Program-made: the position numbers and the translations under genes
The notes under the pieces: model-generated
The model's input: the letters and a program-made list of their open reading frames with translations, nothing else
The model's database searches: none
Told to the model about the DNA's origin: nothing
From: Castellaniella sp036379515
GTDB lineage: Bacteria > Pseudomonadota > Gammaproteobacteria > Burkholderiales > Burkholderiaceae_B
NCBI RefSeq assembly: GCF_036379515.1
Contig: NZ_DASVGN010000012.1
Span: 1-47,712 of the forward strand
Length of the DNA stretch: 47,712 nucleotides
Direction of reading: 5' to 3'
Shown: piece after piece, positions 1-8,347 of the stretch
Numbering within the stretch: the stretch's first letter is position 1
Layout: each line of letters begins with the position of its first letter

Positions 1-2792
1 TGCGGTTGCGACGGCACCAGCTTCAGCCGCGCGCGTCCTATTGGCGTCTCCGTTTCCGACTTCAGCCGATGTTCGAATGCTGCCGGCGGCAACGGGTAAG
101 AGTACAGGAAGCCCTGCGCTTCGGCGCAATGTGCTTCCAGCAGGAAACGATGCTGGGCATCGGTCTCCACGCCCTCCGCGATCGTGGTCAATTTCAGGGT
201 TTCGGCCATCGCCAGGATGGCTTTTGCGATGGCCGCATCGTCGGCATCGCCCGGCAATCCCGAGATGAAGGAACGATCCATTTTCAGGAAAGCGATCGCG
301 GGCAACTTCAAGTAGGACATCGACGCATAGCCGGTGCCGAAATCGTCGATGGCGACACGTACGCCCATCTCCGCCAGGGTCTGCAGGGTATGCGTTGTCT
401 CTTCATTGAGCAGCAGGATCGTGCCTTCCGTGATTTCCAGCACCAGGCGATCAGGGCTGACATGGTTTGCATCCAGCGCGTCTTTTACGCTCTGGGCGAA
501 GGCAGGGTGTGAAAACCAGCCAGCCGATATGTTGACATCCATGCGAATGTGCGGGGCTCCCGCTTGCTCCCATGCGTGCAGCTGTGCACACACGGTCTGC
601 AGCACCCACTGGTCGATATGGCGCGCCAGGCCGATGCGCTCGGCCACGGGGATGAATTCCGCGGGCATGATCTCGCCGCGATCCGGGTGATGCCAGCGCA
701 ACAGCGCCTCGGCTCCCACGATACGCTGGTCGTTCGTCCCAACGATGGGTTGATAGACCATACGGAATTCGCCGTTCTGCATGGCTTGACGCAGCCGCGT
801 GACCAGGCTGACCTGCTGCCGCGCCTCGGCCTGCATCGCCGGGGTATAAAACCGACAGGTGTTGCGTTCTTCTTTCTTGGCCACGTACATCGCCAGATCG
901 GCGTGGGCGATGAGCGTCTCGGCGTTATCGCCATCCAGCGGGAACCCCGCGATACCGATGCTGGCGCTGACCACGATTTTATGTTCACCCAACTGGAACG
1001 GTTCCGACAGTGTCGACAGCAGGCGCTCGGTGAACTGCTGGGCGTCTTCCCGCGTCGCCATGTCCGGCAACAGGATCGTGAATTCGTCGCCGCCGATACG
1101 GCCGGCGACGTCATCGGCGCGCAGTTGGTTGCAGATGCGCGAGCTGACCAGTTTCAGCAACTGGTCGCCTATTGCATGGCTGTAACTGTCGTTGACGAAC
1201 TTGAAGGCATCCAGATCGACGAACAATATCGTGACGGCGCGGTGCTCATACGCTGCCCGCGTGATGGCCGCATCGCAGCGGCGCTGGAACTCCGCGCGGT
1301 TGACGAGCTTCGTCAACGGGTCGTGGATCGCAAGATGCTCCAATCGCGCGTGCGCTTTCTTGGCGTCCGTGATGTCGCTGAACACGGCAACGAAGTAAAT
1401 GACTTCGTGTTCGGCATTACGGATGGTCGTGACCGTGAGGCGTTCGGTGTACTCCATCCCGTTACGGCGGATGTTCCGCACTTCCCCGGTCCAATGCCCC
1501 CGCGAGACTGCCACCGACCACATCGTCGCGGAAAGCGGGCTGCCATCGGGGAAAGTGCGCGAATCGCCGAACGGCGCTCCCACCAGATCCGGGCTGTTGA
1601 AACCGGTGATGGAGCAGGCGGCCGCATTGGCTGAAATCACACGCTGGTTCGCGTCGATCAGCAAAACCCCCTCCTTGATGCTCGCCAACGCTTCCGCCGC
1701 GATACGATTGGTCCGTTCGTGTTCCACGCGATCGGATACATCGCGCACAAGCGCCTGGCGCACGATCACTTCCCGACCCCACTTCACCCGGCTGGTCTGC
1801 GTCTCAACCGGTCGTATGCGGCTCTCCCGGGGGAGCAACAAACAGTCGCCCGGCGCCACTTCCTGCAGTACGCATTGCTCGCTCCACTGCCTGTAAGTCT
1901 TCCCCACCAGGAGCTGTGGATCGTCGCCCCACCAGGCTTTTGCGGTGCCGTTTGCGGCAAGAATGTGGTCATTGACGTCCTCGAGGATCAGCATTGCATC
2001 CGGCGCACTCTCGAACAGCGTGTGGTAGCGCTCCTGGCTGTCGCGGATATCCGCGAATGCACGACGCGCCATCCACAACCAGAGCAGACCCGCGATCAGG
2101 GCAGCCCCCAAGACGCTTCCGAACAGGATGCGCGCAACCCAGGCGGCCCCCCTGGCGATCTGGAGTGAAAACGTGTCAGTGTACGGACTGATCAAGGCGT
2201 TGAGGGCGTTGATGCGCGACCTCGCACTGGCGGCGAGTTGCGGCGTCACCTGGCCTGACGCATACGCCGCATGGAGTTCAGTTGCGATTTCAGCGAGCTG
2301 ATCGAGCGGCTTGTCGGTCGCTATCCATGCTGCCAACGCCTGATCCATGTAGGGCGCATGGGTCAAATTCCGCATCGAGAAGATCATGGCGGTACGCGCC
2401 GATGGCATCACATGGCCGCGGTCGAAGGCTGCCTCCACCTTGCTGCGATCGTAATGGGGACGCTTGACCGCGTCCCGGATCCACCGGTCGGCATCCAGCA
2501 CCGCAACATTGCGCTCATAACCCGCGTAATCCGAGGCGGCGCCGCTCAGCGCATAGTGATTGAGTTCGATGACGGCCTGTTTTTGCGCCTTGGACCAGAC
2601 GCTCTCGGCGTTCAGGAACCCTGCAACATTGACCTGGACGCGCAGTGCACCCCAGGTGATGACCAGGATCATCCCCAGCATGGCTGCCAACGCGTAGGCC
2701 AGCGGCCTCAACTGACGGGACAATGCACCGCGCAGCTCGAACGGCGACTCGAGCGTTGCCTCTGTTTTCTTAGTGCCGACCTCGTCAGTCAT
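1..2792 (-). CDS. Membrane-anchored PAS-GGDEF-EAL cyclic-di-GMP enzyme (3' end cut by window)
   Basis: Reading from ATG 2792 (GGAG nine bases upstream), one frame stays open to the window edge, about 930 residues, with no stop seen. Hydrophobic segments near residues 31-52 and 220-241 bracket a predicted periplasmic sensor domain I do not recognise. Two PAS-like regions follow (about 251-370 and 385-490). A GGDEF domain has an intact GGDEF motif at 567-571 and an RxxD product-inhibition site (RADD) five residues before it. The EAL domain has EAL at 695-697, then DDFGTGY and AEGVE motifs. Both domains therefore look catalytically competent: the family makes c-di-GMP (GGDEF) and cleaves it to pGpG (EAL). 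Which activity dominates, and the signal sensed, cannot be told from sequence. The C-terminus lies outside the window, probably only shortly beyond it because the EAL fold is essentially complete. Confidence 0.9.
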   Translation of the reverse strand, partial: MTDEVGTKKTEATLESPFELRGALSRQLRPLAYALAAMLGMILVITWGALRVQVNVAGFLNAESVWSKAQKQAVIELNHYALSGAASDYAGYERNVAVLDADRWIRDAVKRPHYDRSKVEAAFDRGHVMPSARTAMIFSMRNLTHAPYMDQALAAWIATDKPLDQLAEIATELHAAYASGQVTPQLAASARSRINALNALISPYTDTFSLQIARGAAWVARILFGSVLGAALIAGLLWLWMARRAFADIRDSQERYHTLFESAPDAMLILEDVNDHILAANGTAKAWWGDDPQLLVGKTYRQWSEQCVLQEVAPGDCLLLPRESRIRPVETQTSRVKWGREVIVRQALVRDVSDRVEHERTNRIAAEALASIKEGVLLIDANQRVISANAAACSITGFNSPDLVGAPFGDSRTFPDGSPLSATMWSVAVSRGHWTGEVRNIRRNGMEYTERLTVTTIRNAEHEVIYFVAVFSDITDAKKAHARLEHLAIHDPLTKLVNRAEFQRRCDAAITRAAYEHRAVTILFVDLDAFKFVNDSYSHAIGDQLLKLVSSRICNQLRADDVAGRIGGDEFTILLPDMATREDAQQFTERLLSTLSEPFQLGEHKIVVSASIGIAGFPLDGDNAETLIAHADLAMYVAKKEERNTCRFYTPAMQAEARQQVSLVTRLRQAMQNGEFRMVYQPIVGTNDQRIVGAEALLRWHHPDRGEIMPAEFIPVAERIGLARHIDQWVLQTVCAQLHAWEQAGAPHIRMDVNISAGWFSHPAFAQSVKDALDANHVSPDRLVLEITEGTILLLNEETTHTLQTLAEMGVRVAIDDFGTGYASMSYLKLPAIAFLKMDRSFISGLPGDADDAAIAKAILAMAETLKLTTIAEGVETDAQHRFLLEAHCAEAQGFLYSYPLPPAAFEHRLKSETETPIGRARLKLVPSQP

Positions 2793-2911
2793 GGTGTTCG
2801 TCTCCGCCTCAGGGGGTATTACGAGATAGATAAAGGGCAGGATTCATGCCAATTATCCCGGCGAGTGCCACACAGGCCGACGCAGCCGGAATCAGACACC
2901 CAACAAACTAA

Positions 2912-2944
2912 GGCGCGGTTGAGTCGTGATGACTCAACCGCGCC
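2912..2944 (-). terminator. Perfect 14-bp hairpin, probable terminator of the CADD-like gene
   Basis: A perfect 14-bp inverted repeat (2912-2925 with 2931-2944, loop GTGAT) starts about 48 bases downstream of the stop of the gene at 2992. On the minus strand the stem is followed by TTAGTTTGTT, a moderately T-rich tail. This fits a Rho-independent terminator separating that gene from the GGDEF-EAL gene. Confidence 0.75.
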
Positions 2945-2991
2945 CGGGTTCACGCTCAGTTGATTGTCAGCGGGTTACGCTGCTTGCGGTA

Positions 2992-3789
2992 TCAGGCCCG
3001 TGCCGCAGCCAGCGGTGCATACTGCGGTTCGTAGCGGGTCGCATGCATATCCTGCACGCAGCGGTCGGCAAACATCCCCATGCAGACGTAGGAACGGCGG
3101 ATACACTCCTTGACGTGCGCGACTTCCAGCGCAGAGGGCGATTTGCCCAACAGCGAACACACGATTTCCAGCGCCTGCCACGGGTGCTCGTCATCGTAGG
3201 CCGCGTGCAGTTGCAACCACCGCAGACTCGCCTTGCGCGATTCCTCGGGAAAGCTCGCCGCATATTGTTCGCTTTCGTAGACGCGCCTGGCCCACTCGCC
3301 GGTAGCGCCTTCCACCGCGTAGTTGGTTGCCGCCATCCCTGCCTCGAGTGTTTCGTTGGCACTGACATCGGTACACCAGCCAGCGAGATCCTGGGTTCCG
3401 GCGGGCAGCGGCCCCTGTAACAAGGCCTCCCGCGGCACCCCGGCGCCCTCGGCCCATTGCAGCCAGTACTCTGCATGATTCTGCTCGACGCGGATGTTGC
3501 GGACGAGCCAGCGGCGGGCCATGTCATCGCCTGCGCTCCGCCCGTAGCGGGTTTTCAGCAGGCTACGCGCCATGTAGCCCGGGAAACCCTCAATCACGGG
3601 CCAGAGACCGACCATGAAGGTGCTGGTCTGTTCGGGCGTCATGGCGAGGGAGCACATCGCCGGCCAGATGTCGTGGTCCACGACTTCCCGTTTTGCGGCG
3701 TCACAGGCATCAACCATGTCTTGCGCCCACTGTGGGTAGCTACTCAATTCGGTCAACGGGCCGCTACGTTCAAAATGTAGATTCATCAT
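2992..3789 (-). CDS. CADD/TenA-like di-metal (heme-oxygenase fold) protein, possible p-aminobenzoate synthase
   Basis: About 264 residues. The start is one of two adjacent ATGs (3789 or 3786) behind AGGGGAT. The sequence is all-helical and resembles the TenA/PqqC/CADD superfamily. Numbering from the second ATG, the C-terminal half has H194-x3-D198-x2-H201, the metal-ligand spacing reported for Chlamydia CADD (H174, D178, H181). Earlier candidates are E101, H104 and E160. Relatives, including a Nitrosomonas europaea protein, replace PabABC in making p-aminobenzoate for folate, apparently using a tyrosine of the protein itself as precursor. The length exceeds TenA thiaminase (about 220) and no thiamine genes are nearby. 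It stands alone, with a long leader and its own terminator. The fold is fairly sure; the pABA role is inference. Another heme-oxygenase-like oxidase is the main alternative. Confidence 0.65.
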   Translation of the reverse strand: MMNLHFERSGPLTELSSYPQWAQDMVDACDAAKREVVDHDIWPAMCSLAMTPEQTSTFMVGLWPVIEGFPGYMARSLLKTRYGRSAGDDMARRWLVRNIRVEQNHAEYWLQWAEGAGVPREALLQGPLPAGTQDLAGWCTDVSANETLEAGMAATNYAVEGATGEWARRVYESEQYAASFPEESRKASLRWLQLHAAYDDEHPWQALEIVCSLLGKSPSALEVAHVKECIRRSYVCMGMFADRCVQDMHATRYEPQYAPLAAARA

Positions 3790-4187
3790 CCGATCCCCTA
3801 TGCTTGAAGTTGGAGTTTTACCGTTACGATCATGGCGAGGATCGGGCAAGCCCCCTACAGCGCTTACAGGTTTGCCCGTCAGTGACCCGTTGTGCGGAAG
3901 ACAACTGCCAACGAGTTACACTCGTAAAATCTTCCTACAACAAGGGCATAGGCGTCAAGTCTTTCGTGTTTCCTCCGTAAACGCGACGAAAAATGTGATA
4001 CGCGGCCTGCGGAATGGACGGTGGACACAGTGCGGGGGACAGCGTGCGCGCCGGGTGAGCTGCGCAGGGCTGCAGTTGCCAGCAAAGGTCACTGATTGAC
4101 ACGCTGTGTCAGGTTTGGCTTCCCGCCACCGCTCGACGCCCGGACCGGAGAATGCATCGTAGCGATGCCGCCATCGACGCCGCGACT
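3790..4187. other. 398-bp intergenic leader region with several dyads
   Basis: No credible gene is seen between recJ and the CADD-like gene. Three inverted repeats stand out: GCATCG/CGATGC at 4154-4168, TGACAC/GTGTCA at 4097-4111, and CGGGCAA/TTGCCCG enclosing 3843-3878. The last would fold in the minus-strand leader of the CADD-like gene. A weak minus-strand -35-like TTGACG lies near 3953-3958. One of the first two dyads may end the recJ transcript, but neither has a T-run. Confidence 0.45.
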
Positions 4188-5909
4188 CTATCGAGCCGGC
4201 AGGGAAAGATGACGGATGAGGATTTCCAGGCGTTCCATCTGCCGGAAACGGTTGATCTGCAGCTGGTAGACGATGCTGATATCGCCGCCGTCCACGGCCT
4301 GTCCCGCGCCATCAAAATGGATCGCCACCAGGGGTTGCCCCGAGGCCTGGCGCAAACGATAACGGACGTGGCGGCCGTCGGCGCCCACCGGCTGGGCCGA
4401 CAGCACGGCAAAACGACCTTCAAACAGCGGCTCGGGGAATCCTTGTCCCCAGGGGCCGGCCTGCTCCAACGCTTGCGCCGTCTCCAGTTGGAGTTCTTCT
4501 GCGGCCAATTCGCCATCGGTCTCCACGACTGCTTCCATGTCCCCGGCACTCAGCACGGCGCGACAGTGTTCATCAAACGCGCTACGGAATGCGTCGAGGT
4601 GGTCGCGCGCCAGGCTCAGGCCCGCGGCCATGGCGTGCCCGCCGAAGCGTTCAATCAAGGCCGGATGATGGGCATCGACCGCCGCCAGCACGTCGCGCAA
4701 GTGCAAACCACGGATGGAGCGGCCGGAGCCTTTGAGCATCCCGGCGTCGGCCGCGGGCGCAAAGGCAATCGTCGGCCGATGGGTGCGCTCGCGCACGCGG
4801 GAAGCCACCAGACCCACGACGCCTTCGTGCCAGCTATCGTCGAACACGCAGAGGCCCACGGCATCCCCCGTCTCGGGCAGTGCCGCCAGCGCTTCATCGC
4901 GCATCTGTTGCTCGATCTGTCGGCGGCTGCGGTTGAGCTCGTCGAGCTGTGCCGCCAACGGCCGCGCCGTTTCCGGGTCCGGTGCCAACAAGCATTCGAT
5001 GCCGATGCGCATATCGTCGAGCCGTCCGGCCGCGTTGAGCCGCGGACCCAGGACAAAACCGAGATCCTGCGCACTCAGGCGTTCACGGTTGCAGCCCGCC
5101 GCTTCCAGCAGCGCCAGCAGGCCGGGGCGGCAACGACCGGCGCGGATACGGGCCAGACCCTGTGCGACCAGCACGCGGTTGTTATGGTCCAGGCGCACCA
5201 GGTCGGCCACCGTGCCCAGGGCGACGAGATCCAGGAATCCGGCGAGATTGGGTTCGTCCCGGGCGTTGCATCCACCGCGCTCCCGCAAGACTGCGCGCAC
5301 GGCCCCGAGGGTGTAGAACATCACGCCGACGCCTGCCAGGTTCTTGCTGGGGAAAGCGCATCCGGGCTGGTTGGGATTGACGATGGCATCCGCAGCCGGC
5401 AATTCCGGCGGCGCCAGATGGTGGTCGGTAACGATCACCGTCAAGCCCGCCGCCCTGGCGGCCGCGACTCCGCTGACGCTGGCGATGCCATTATCGACCG
5501 TGATCAACACATCGGCACCGCGTGCGACCGCTGCCGCCGCCAGCGCCGGCGACAAGCCATACCCCATGGTGAAGCGATTGGGCACGACGTAATCGACCGC
5601 AGCGGCGCCCAAGGCTCGCAGACCCAACACGGCCAGTGCCGTGCCGGTCGCACCGTCGGCGTCATAGTCGCCGGCAACGACGATACGCTTGCCGTCGATG
5701 ATGGCATCGGCCAACAGACTCGCCGCGCGCTCGATGCCGAGCAGACCCGGTGGCAACAGCGTGTTCAGTTCCAGCGACAGGCTCTCGGCGCTGGCAATGC
5801 CACGGCCGGCATAAACGCGCCGCAACACGGGATGGAGCCCGGCCGGCAGCGCCGCTGCATCAACCCGGGGACGACGACGGATCTGCGGGGTCTGGTGCGC
5901 CTCAACCAA
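4188..5909 (-). CDS. recJ: Single-stranded-DNA-specific 5'-3' exonuclease RecJ
   Basis: 573 residues, the usual RecJ size. The DHH-family phosphoesterase motifs are in order: GDYDADG at 80-86, VDNG around 138-141, TDHH at 161-164, then a GGH motif in the DHHA1 part and a C-terminal OB-like region. RecJ degrades single-stranded DNA from 5' ends in RecFOR recombination, mismatch repair and base excision repair. The start is TTG at 5909, overlapping the thrC stop by 8 bases, so translation is probably coupled to thrC. It is the last gene of alaC-hom-thrC-recJ. The TTG start is supported by that overlap rather than by a Shine-Dalgarno site. Confidence 0.95.
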   Translation of the reverse strand: MVEAHQTPQIRRRPRVDAAALPAGLHPVLRRVYAGRGIASAESLSLELNTLLPPGLLGIERAASLLADAIIDGKRIVVAGDYDADGATGTALAVLGLRALGAAAVDYVVPNRFTMGYGLSPALAAAAVARGADVLITVDNGIASVSGVAAARAAGLTVIVTDHHLAPPELPAADAIVNPNQPGCAFPSKNLAGVGVMFYTLGAVRAVLRERGGCNARDEPNLAGFLDLVALGTVADLVRLDHNNRVLVAQGLARIRAGRCRPGLLALLEAAGCNRERLSAQDLGFVLGPRLNAAGRLDDMRIGIECLLAPDPETARPLAAQLDELNRSRRQIEQQMRDEALAALPETGDAVGLCVFDDSWHEGVVGLVASRVRERTHRPTIAFAPAADAGMLKGSGRSIRGLHLRDVLAAVDAHHPALIERFGGHAMAAGLSLARDHLDAFRSAFDEHCRAVLSAGDMEAVVETDGELAAEELQLETAQALEQAGPWGQGFPEPLFEGRFAVLSAQPVGADGRHVRYRLRQASGQPLVAIHFDGAGQAVDGGDISIVYQLQINRFRQMERLEILIRHLSLPAR

Positions 5910-7044
5910 GGTGCTGGGTCAGCAGACGCTCGACGGCGCTGCGTTCGGCCTCGATCCGGGTCATCCTCGGCATGCCGCCACGCAGAATGACGTCCGGATC
6001 CTTCAGGCCATTGCCGGTCAACGTGCAGACGACCGTGCTGCCGTCGGGGATCTTGCCGCGCTGGATGTCGCGCATCGCTCCGGCAATGGACGCGGCCGAT
6101 GCGGGCTCGCAGAACACGCCTTCGCGGCTGGCCAGGCGGGACTGCGCCGCGAGAATCTCCTCGTCGCTCAATTCGTCGAACCAGCCACGGGATTCCTTCT
6201 GCACGGTCCAGGCGGGCGACCAGCTCTGTGGATGGCCGATGCGGATGGCGGTCGCTACCGTTTCCGGCTCGTCAACCGGGCCGCCACGCATGAATGGCGC
6301 GCTGCCCGCGGCCTGATAACCCACCATGCGTGGTCGTTTGCCAGCGTCCGTGGATTGGAGGAATCCGCAGTTGCCGGCGCAGTACAGGCAGGCTTCGGTG
6401 GTTTGTCCCGCTGATTCTGAATAGCCGATCCAGTGCGCGGTGATGTTGCCCGCGTTGCCGACCGGCAGGCAATGGAAATCAGGCGGACGACCGAGGGCTT
6501 CGACGATCTCGAAGGCCGCGGTTTTCTGGCCTTGCAGACGGTAGGGATTGATCGAATTGACCACCGTCACCGGCGAGGACTCCGCCAGTTCCTTGACCAG
6601 CTGCATGGCGTCGTCGAAATTGCCTTTTATCTGCACCACGGTGGCGCCGTAGGCAATGGCCTGCGCCAGCTTGCCCTGGGCCACGTGGCCGTCGGGGATC
6701 AACACGAACGCGGTGATGCCGGCGCGTGCGGCGTAGGCCGCGGCCGACGCCGAGGTATTGCCGGTGGAGGCGCAGATGATGGCGCGGCTGCCGGCATGCA
6801 CGGCCTGGGTCACGGCCACGGTCATGCCACGATCCTTGAACGAACCGGTGGGATTGAGACCTTCGTACTTGACATAGATCTCGCCGCCGAACCTGATGTC
6901 ACCGGGGATGTTCTGCAAGCGGATCAGCGGTGTGCGGCCCTCGCCCAGGCTGATGCCGGCGGCTTCTGCAGCCAGCGGCAACCGGCTGCGATAGGTATCG
7001 ATCAGGCCGGTGTAATGGCCGGGTCCCGCTTTCAACTCAGTCAT
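5902..7044 (-). CDS. thrC: Threonine synthase (PLP-dependent) with a cysteine-bearing insertion
   Basis: 380 residues from ATG 7044, with GGAG eight bases upstream. It converts O-phosphohomoserine to threonine. The PLP lysine is K70 in PTGSFKD, and the phosphate-binding glycine loop is GNAGN at 197-201. The family members I recall are near 350 residues. The extra length here sits mainly at about residues 209-236, right after the PLP phosphate loop, and carries C219, C222 and C226 (CxxCxxxC). The start overlaps the hom stop by 8 bases (ATGACTGA). Together with hom it converts aspartate semialdehyde-derived homoserine towards threonine; no homoserine kinase gene is in the window. Confidence 0.95.
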   Translation of the reverse strand: MTELKAGPGHYTGLIDTYRSRLPLAAEAAGISLGEGRTPLIRLQNIPGDIRFGGEIYVKYEGLNPTGSFKDRGMTVAVTQAVHAGSRAIICASTGNTSASAAAYAARAGITAFVLIPDGHVAQGKLAQAIAYGATVVQIKGNFDDAMQLVKELAESSPVTVVNSINPYRLQGQKTAAFEIVEALGRPPDFHCLPVGNAGNITAHWIGYSESAGQTTEACLYCAGNCGFLQSTDAGKRPRMVGYQAAGSAPFMRGGPVDEPETVATAIRIGHPQSWSPAWTVQKESRGWFDELSDEEILAAQSRLASREGVFCEPASAASIAGAMRDIQRGKIPDGSTVVCTLTGNGLKDPDVILRGGMPRMTRIEAERSAVERLLTQHLG

Positions 7045-8347
7045 TGAAATACTCCACGCGCAGCCGCGTTGCATCGGGCTGCATGAACGACAGTTCCATC
7101 ATCCGCGCCAGCGCTTGGTCGCAGTGCGATTCGGTCGTGATGGAAGTGATGATGGCGAGGGTGGCGTCGGCGTGATCGCGCGGTTCCTTCTGCAGGATCG
7201 CTTCGATGCTGATATCGAGGTCGGCCACGATCGAGGTGATGGCGCGCAACACGCCGGGCGTGTCCTTGACCCGCAGGCGTAGGTAATAGGCGCTCTCGAC
7301 TTCACCCAGCGGCACAATCCTGCGTGGACGCAGCTGCGCGGCTGCCTGCCCCAGCGGCAGGCTGGGCGTACGCGCACGGGCGATCTCGATCAAATCACCG
7401 ATCACGGCCGATGCGGTCGGTTCGGCGCCGGCGCCGGCACCAATCAGCACGGTCTGGCCGGCGGCATCGCCATGAATGCGGAAGGCATTCAGCGAGCCAT
7501 CCACCGAAGCCAGCAAGTGACTGGCCGGGATCAGCGTCGGGTGCACGCGCAGTTCGACGCCAGCTTCGCTGCACTTGGCGATGGCCAATGGTTTGATGCG
7601 GTAACCCAGCTCCTGCGCCAACCGCACGTCCTGTGCCTGTACCGTATCCAGCCCCTCGGTATGGACCGACGTGAACGCCGGCGGCATGCCGAAGGCGATC
7701 GCGGCGAGGATCGCCAGCTTGTGGGCGGCGTCGATGCCATCGACGTCGAAGCTGGGATCGGCTTCGGCATAGCCCAGGCGCTGGGCATCCGCCAACGCCT
7801 CGTCAAACGCCATGCCCTTGTGATCCATCTCGGTGAGGATGTAATTGCTGGTTCCGTTGATGATCCCGGCAACCGTGTTGATGCGATTGCTGGCCAAGCC
7901 TTCGCGCAGTGCCTGGATCACCGGGATGCCGCCACCCACGGCAGCTTCGAAGCCGAGGGCGCAGCCAGTCGCTTCGGCCGCGGCGAACACCGTTTGACCA
8001 CGCTCCGCCAGCAGCGCCTTGTTGGCGCTGACTACGGCCTTGCCGGCCTGTAGCGCCTCCAATACCAGCGCCTGCGCGGTATCGAGCCCGCCGATGAGTT
8101 CGATGACAACGTCAACGTCGGCCTGCGCCAGTTGCAGCGGATCGTCCAGCAAGACCACGCCCGCCAGATCGCAGTCACGTTTTTTCGAGCGGTCACGCAC
8201 GCAGGCGTGGGTGACCACCAACCTCCGGCCACAGCGTCGTTCGATCCATTCCGCATTGCGCGCCAGCACGCGCAGCACCCCCTGCCCGACCGTGCCGAGG
8301 CCGGCGATGCCGATACGCAGCGGCGCGGACTTGCTGTCCAGGCTCAC
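7037..8347 (-). CDS. hom: Homoserine dehydrogenase with C-terminal ACT domain
   Basis: 436 residues, monofunctional (no aspartokinase fused). An N-terminal NAD(P)-binding Rossmann motif GLGTVGQG (about 17-24) is followed by the catalytic domain with NGTSNYI and the conserved lysine region DAAHKLAIL. A C-terminal ACT domain from about residue 355 suggests feedback control by threonine. It reduces aspartate 4-semialdehyde to homoserine. The start is GTG 8347, overlapping the alaC stop by four bases (GTGA), which fixes this start. It is the second gene of alaC-hom-thrC-recJ. Confidence 0.95.
   Translation of the reverse strand: MSLDSKSAPLRIGIAGLGTVGQGVLRVLARNAEWIERRCGRRLVVTHACVRDRSKKRDCDLAGVVLLDDPLQLAQADVDVVIELIGGLDTAQALVLEALQAGKAVVSANKALLAERGQTVFAAAEATGCALGFEAAVGGGIPVIQALREGLASNRINTVAGIINGTSNYILTEMDHKGMAFDEALADAQRLGYAEADPSFDVDGIDAAHKLAILAAIAFGMPPAFTSVHTEGLDTVQAQDVRLAQELGYRIKPLAIAKCSEAGVELRVHPTLIPASHLLASVDGSLNAFRIHGDAAGQTVLIGAGAGAEPTASAVIGDLIEIARARTPSLPLGQAAAQLRPRRIVPLGEVESAYYLRLRVKDTPGVLRAITSIVADLDISIEAILQKEPRDHADATLAIITSITTESHCDQALARMMELSFMQPDATRLRVEYFND

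Noticed and set aside
485..1972. Several short minus-strand open frames in the first 2 kb suggesting a broken gene
   Set aside because: They are other-frame shadows. The correct frame from 2792 is open to the window edge and encodes an intact GGDEF-EAL protein.
3845..3880. GGGCAAACC in the leader of the CADD-like gene, resembling part of a c-di-GMP-I riboswitch
   Set aside because: The remaining conserved parts of that riboswitch (the GNRA loop helix and the second GCxAA segment at proper distances) are not seen; likely chance.
4152..5990. 612-residue plus-strand open frame opposite recJ
   Set aside because: It lies antisense to a clear recJ, has no recognisable domain, and long antisense frames are common in GC-rich codon-biased genes.
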